From assembly GCA_964446935.1 (NCBI GenBank), contig CAYUQI010000035.1:1-9035 (forward strand): a DNA stretch of 9,035 bases. Direction: 5' to 3'. The stretch's first letter is position 1; the number at the start of each line of letters is the position of its first letter. The translations under genes and the position numbers were made by a program. This document shows, in pieces, positions 5,537-9,035 of the stretch. Below the pieces are notes generated by a model. It saw only the letters and a program-made list of their open reading frames with translations, was not told where the DNA came from and did not search any database. The stretch is from UASB124 sp964446935 (GTDB taxonomy: Bacteria; Babelota; Babeliae; Babelales; RVW-14).

Positions 5537-6130
5537 ATGAAGACCATGCGTGTAATACTATATTATGCATTTCTTTTTTTGCCAATAGAGGCATGGGGAC
5601 TTGATAATACCGACTCTCTGCAAGAATATTATAAAAAAGTTGCCGATGGGCTCATTGGCATTCGAACGGAATATCCTCCGAGTCAGCCCAAAGTCTATGC
5701 AATGCTTGATCAACTGAATAAACTTTATAATTCAGCAAAAGCATCAAGCCAAATCAATGCAGAACTTTCACGACGTTTGAAAGAAAAAACAGTAGAAAAT
5801 ACGACACTAAAAAATGAACTGTCATCACTACGCAATGAAGTTTCCTCTACAAAAAAGACATTAGCAAGTGCAAAGACAGAGCTCGATCAAAAACTATTAG
5901 AGGAAAAAACTAAGAACGAAGTATTGGCTCAAGAACAAAAAGCACTATTAACTAAAATCTCAACACTTGAAGAACAAAAAAGAAAAGTTCGTATGGCAAA
6001 AAAATCACCACCACTCAGTCAAAACAGACAAGACCTTGTTGCCATGGCACAAGCTGAACACAAACTTGCAACCGAACATCAACCTAATTTAAGTCGCATT
6101 TCAACTTCAGACCCCAATTCTCCACATTGA
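5537..6130 (+). CDS. Secreted coiled-coil protein of unknown function
   Basis: I do not recognise a family. The protein is 197 residues. Residues 1-21 form a signal peptide (MKTMR, then a hydrophobic stretch ending IEAWG), so the mature protein is probably periplasmic or exported. Residues 25-55 form a short N-terminal segment with YPPSQPK. Residues about 57-155 are a long charged coiled coil rich in Glu, Lys and Leu with heptad-like spacing (for example LKNELSSLRNEV, 91-102). The last 40 residues are polar and probably disordered. There are no cysteines and no membrane anchor after the signal. The final 52 bases overlap the 3' end of the convergent tamB-like gene. It could be a periplasmic chaperone-like, cell-wall or effector protein; none of these is supported specifically. 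Confidence 0.75.
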   Translation: MKTMRVILYYAFLFLPIEAWGLDNTDSLQEYYKKVADGLIGIRTEYPPSQPKVYAMLDQLNKLYNSAKASSQINAELSRRLKEKTVENTTLKNELSSLRNEVSSTKKTLASAKTELDQKLLEEKTKNEVLAQEQKALLTKISTLEEQKRKVRMAKKSPPLSQNRQDLVAMAQAEHKLATEHQPNLSRISTSDPNSPH

Positions 6131-8892
6131 TCTTTGATGACTTTTAGGTTGATATCATCAGATAGCGAATATTCAAGTTGTGCTGAAAACTCAGATTGAA
6201 GATCAAAATTTTTCTGAATTTGAGCTCTTAATTGATCATTTAAATTCACTGATACCGATCCTTTTAATTTGCTTTGATTTGGATCATCGGAAAAATTAGG
6301 TGAAATTTGAATATACTTAAAAGTCTTACTCAACTTATCAACTAAGAGTGCTGTCTTTGAATGTTTCTTTTTATCAAATAATAAAGTATCTAAGTTGCTC
6401 AACAGCATTGATGGTAATCCTTCCTGCAACGTCACATGCTCAGAACCTGCCAACAGAAGACCCAATATTTGTTCTTCTCCCAAGTCAGGCATCGATTCCA
6501 ACTGTATGGTTGGCTTTTGTTGTGAACCAGATATTTGCAGAGTAACCAAATATTTACCAATTCTGTTTTTAGCAACGATATCAATCAATGGATCATTTAT
6601 GGAACCAGCAACAAGCTGAATCTTGCCATATTCTAGGCGAAGTTTATTACGAAACAATCTGATAAAACCATTGTCCAACGTAACATTGCCAACTATTTTG
6701 GGCGCTGAATAAAGACCATTCCCAGCTTTATTACGAATAGCAACATCAAGAGAAACCAGCGCCTCTAATGTTGGTAATTTTGTTTTAATAGGCTTTTCTG
6801 TCATGACCTTAAGATCCAAATCAACAGGAATTGCTGCAAATAAACGCAGTGGGCCAGAAGGATCAAGTGCGGTACCATGAGCTTGATTGAGAAAGAATGC
6901 ATTTTTGAGTAACGATTTTCTAAGAACAATATTACCGGACAGTAATGGATATTCATTCGTTGGTATTTTGTTAATAAGCAACGTCCCATAGATTGACGCA
7001 TAGAACTCTCGCTTCCAGTTAACAAAGAGATTGGAAACAGCCAGCGGAGCATGAATCATTGTAATACCATAATCAGCGCCAAGCAAAACGGTTGCTCGTG
7101 GGCAAGTAATTGTTCCCTGGCTCAACGTCACACCAAGATCATCAACTGTTATTTGTCTTTGAGGGAAATTTATGGCGTAGGTGCATTGCAAATCATGAAT
7201 AAGGTTATGAAAATCTGGAATAAAGAATTGCCCATGAGTAAGTTTAAGAGCCCCGTGAAGATTCATATAATTATGCTGATTGATAGAAACATTAAATACA
7301 CAATTTTTATTAAAAACCAAACGTCGCATATTTTTGTTAAGCCATAAACGGACAAAGGACCATCGCACCGACCCTTCAAGAACCAATGGATCTTGCGCTG
7401 ATGATTTCATGGATACCACATCATGATCACCAACTGTATAGATACATTCAGTTACGTGCGGGTGAGGTGTTAAACCGGCCTTTATATTATACAAACCCTT
7501 TCCAGCCTTACCTAAAAAACCAAGATTGTTATTGTCCCACACAAAAGCACCCTTATAGGTATGCAGCTTATCATTTGATTGATCAATAACATTGCAATGA
7601 TAGGTTCCTTTGGATAATCCATGTGTATCGAAAAATGCACGCGCTGATAAACCATGTGGTTGAATGGACATATGAGCGTAGGCAGAAAGTGAAATAAATT
7701 GAGACATGGACAAATGGTCCATGTTGCCAAGTGAAATAGTCCCCATTTCTTTGAGCCAATCCCATACAATCGTTCCACCAAAATGATATTCCGGGGAAAG
7801 AATAACATCCACATTTGCTCTAATATTTTGTTGGTTGAAATCTTTAATAGAAAACACAACTTGATCAGCAGCATAGTTGCCAAATGCAAGCTTTTGAATA
7901 GCAATCAAACCTTGAGGCGTATACGTATTATCGCGTTTATGCAATGTCAAATCGAGCAAGCAAGAACCTTGCGGAATAAAAGAAGGTTCAAGAGGTTTGT
8001 CGTTGATGTACGAATAACAATGACAAGCTGACTGTAAAGGAATTTTCCCTTGCACTGCAATATGATCGAGCGACGATAACGTTGTTGTTAAATGAACGTC
8101 ACCAGTCTGATTAGCCAGAACAAATGATTGCGTATCACTATTCCATGAACCATTGATAGTATACACTTTCGAGGTATCAAGCAGTTGACTTTTAATCGTA
8201 AGAGCAACCGTTCCCTGCATCATTTTGTCAACACTATTACGAGCAAATGAAACATCCCCAGCCACTTGATGTACGAATGGCTTTTGATCGTACAATAGCG
8301 AGGCACCAGATATTGTTGCTTTACCAGCCCACCCAAGCTCTTTTGGCTTTTGACGATACACCGCCAATGAACCTGGAAAATGAAGATCAAGGGTATGAGC
8401 AGTAGATCCATCAGCCCCCGGCACATTCACGATAAGATCAATATTATTAAAAGTAACTGATGTAAGTTTAATTTTAAAATCCAGATCTTTGGGAGTAAAA
8501 ATACCTTGTATATGGGTAAGCAGGTCTGGCTTCTTGTCAGTATAGATGGCAGATGCCTTAATATTATTAAAGATAAGATTGAGTGAAAGTTTGCGCTTAA
8601 AAATAAAATCCAGCATTGAAAGTTGTACCCGGCATTGCTCAAACTGCCATGCATACTTTTTTTCATCTGCAGGGGTAATTTTTCCATTTTTAAACCACAA
8701 AGAAAAAGTAAAAAAGTTAACCTTGACTGACTCTGTGTCAATATGAGCCGCCCAATCTTTTTCGAGAAACTGAATAATTTTCGTGCTGACAAATTCTTTG
8801 ACCGATGGGGTATTTTGCAAAACCCACAGCGAAAGAACAAGTCCACACACTAACGCGAAGAAAATTCGCGTAAACAATTTAAACATTCTCAT
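6079..8892 (-). CDS. tamB: TamB-family translocation and assembly module protein (DUF490)
   Basis: A 937-residue inner-membrane-anchored periplasmic protein. TamB-like proteins form a long beta-taco groove bridging the two membranes and help move phospholipids, or insert proteins, to the outer membrane. Residues 5-26 are an uncleaved signal anchor. The large middle is beta-rich with many short amphipathic strands, typical of the family. The C-terminal part holds the recognisable TamB domain: LRLEYGKIQLVAGSINDPLID, then DLGEEQILGLLLAGS (about 803-817), and an end rich in beta-strands, LEYSLSDDINLKV and EVEMRLKLG. It is shorter than the enterobacterial protein (about 1,260 residues), as is common outside that group. 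ATG 8892 has only a weak ribosome site (AGGG); ATG 8886, two codons later, is an alternative. A TamA/Omp85 partner, often adjacent, is not visible in this window. Confidence 0.87.
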   Translation of the reverse strand: MRMFKLFTRIFFALVCGLVLSLWVLQNTPSVKEFVSTKIIQFLEKDWAAHIDTESVKVNFFTFSLWFKNGKITPADEKKYAWQFEQCRVQLSMLDFIFKRKLSLNLIFNNIKASAIYTDKKPDLLTHIQGIFTPKDLDFKIKLTSVTFNNIDLIVNVPGADGSTAHTLDLHFPGSLAVYRQKPKELGWAGKATISGASLLYDQKPFVHQVAGDVSFARNSVDKMMQGTVALTIKSQLLDTSKVYTINGSWNSDTQSFVLANQTGDVHLTTTLSSLDHIAVQGKIPLQSACHCYSYINDKPLEPSFIPQGSCLLDLTLHKRDNTYTPQGLIAIQKLAFGNYAADQVVFSIKDFNQQNIRANVDVILSPEYHFGGTIVWDWLKEMGTISLGNMDHLSMSQFISLSAYAHMSIQPHGLSARAFFDTHGLSKGTYHCNVIDQSNDKLHTYKGAFVWDNNNLGFLGKAGKGLYNIKAGLTPHPHVTECIYTVGDHDVVSMKSSAQDPLVLEGSVRWSFVRLWLNKNMRRLVFNKNCVFNVSINQHNYMNLHGALKLTHGQFFIPDFHNLIHDLQCTYAINFPQRQITVDDLGVTLSQGTITCPRATVLLGADYGITMIHAPLAVSNLFVNWKREFYASIYGTLLINKIPTNEYPLLSGNIVLRKSLLKNAFFLNQAHGTALDPSGPLRLFAAIPVDLDLKVMTEKPIKTKLPTLEALVSLDVAIRNKAGNGLYSAPKIVGNVTLDNGFIRLFRNKLRLEYGKIQLVAGSINDPLIDIVAKNRIGKYLVTLQISGSQQKPTIQLESMPDLGEEQILGLLLAGSEHVTLQEGLPSMLLSNLDTLLFDKKKHSKTALLVDKLSKTFKYIQISPNFSDDPNQSKLKGSVSVNLNDQLRAQIQKNFDLQSEFSAQLEYSLSDDINLKVIKDQCGELGSEVEMRLKLG

Positions 8893-8937
8893 GAGCCCTA
8901 TACATGTTCAAGATTACAAAGATGCCATCTGCCAGAG

Positions 8938-9035
8938 TTATATAAATACGCCCTTATATAGGATACCTGAGAGATCGAGCAAGTTAAAGCGCCCATAACC
9001 CTCCTTAAATGATCGGTAAGGTATACCGCACCAGG
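8938..9035 (-). CDS. Possible 3' end of an upstream gene entering from the right edge
   Basis: A minus-strand frame enters at the edge, stays open for 32 codons and stops with TAA at 8938-8940, 45 bases before the tamB-like start. Its residues, such as GYGRFNLLDLSG, look protein-like but match nothing I recognise. A second minus frame is also open across the edge up to a TAG near 8900, so coding is not established. If neither is real, 8893-9035 is an intergenic leader with AT-rich boxes such as TATATAA near 8955-8965 that could serve tamB. Confidence 0.25.
   Translation of the reverse strand, partial: WCGIPYRSFKEGYGRFNLLDLSGILYKGVFI

Noticed and set aside
7051..8998. Several plus- and minus-strand ORFs of 60-140 codons within the tamB region
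   Set aside because: All lie inside the tamB-like frame, which has a full-length family match; none shows domains or ribosome sites.
1..9035. CRISPR array, tRNA or rRNA genes, insertion sequences, att sites
   Set aside because: No spaced direct repeats, cloverleaf-like segments, transposase motifs or terminal inverted repeats were seen on either strand by eye.

Overview
The window is AT-rich, gene-dense bacterial DNA from a diderm (two-membrane) organism. The evidence for an outer membrane is a TamB-family envelope protein and the C-terminal end of a KdsC-like phosphatase of lipopolysaccharide Kdo synthesis. Several proteins carry Sec-type signal peptides. One of these has the motif pattern of eukaryotic ubiquitin-specific proteases, which suggests a lifestyle inside or in close contact with a eukaryotic (protist) cell. 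Serine-rich linkers, low GC and this gene mix remind me of Candidatus Dependentiae (TM6) or a similar host-dependent lineage. That placement is inference and nothing in the window proves it.

Layout. Left part, minus strand: uppS (undecaprenyl/polyprenyl diphosphate synthase, 957-1643) followed three bases later by gpsA (glycerol-3-phosphate dehydrogenase, running off the left edge at base 1). This looks like a small housekeeping operon for the lipid carrier and for phospholipid precursors. A short palindrome overlaps its probable promoter. Divergent from it, on the plus strand, is a 539-residue secreted protein (1887-3506) with a divergent USP/peptidase C19-like catalytic core and a C-terminal tail that carries serine tracts. 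After a strong inverted repeat comes a HAD-family phosphatase or phosphomutase (3709-4389). Next is a gene whose middle is lost in a 100-N assembly gap; its C-terminal 59 residues look like KdsC.

Right part: a secreted single-HKD phospholipase D-like nuclease on the minus strand (4769-5431) is convergent with the kdsC-like gene and divergent from a secreted coiled-coil protein of unknown role (5537-6130). The coiled-coil gene overlaps tail-to-tail by 52 bases with a 937-residue TamB-like translocation/assembly protein on the minus strand (6079-8892). The last 143 bases hold no gene I can name, although a frame reading in from the right edge may be the end of another gene.

The housekeeping genes (uppS, gpsA, kdsC, tamB) together supply envelope precursors and envelope assembly. 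The secreted genes (USP-like protein, PLD-like protein, coiled-coil protein) are the accessory part. The USP-like protein is the most interesting item because it is a candidate secreted deubiquitinase that ordinary annotation could easily leave as hypothetical.
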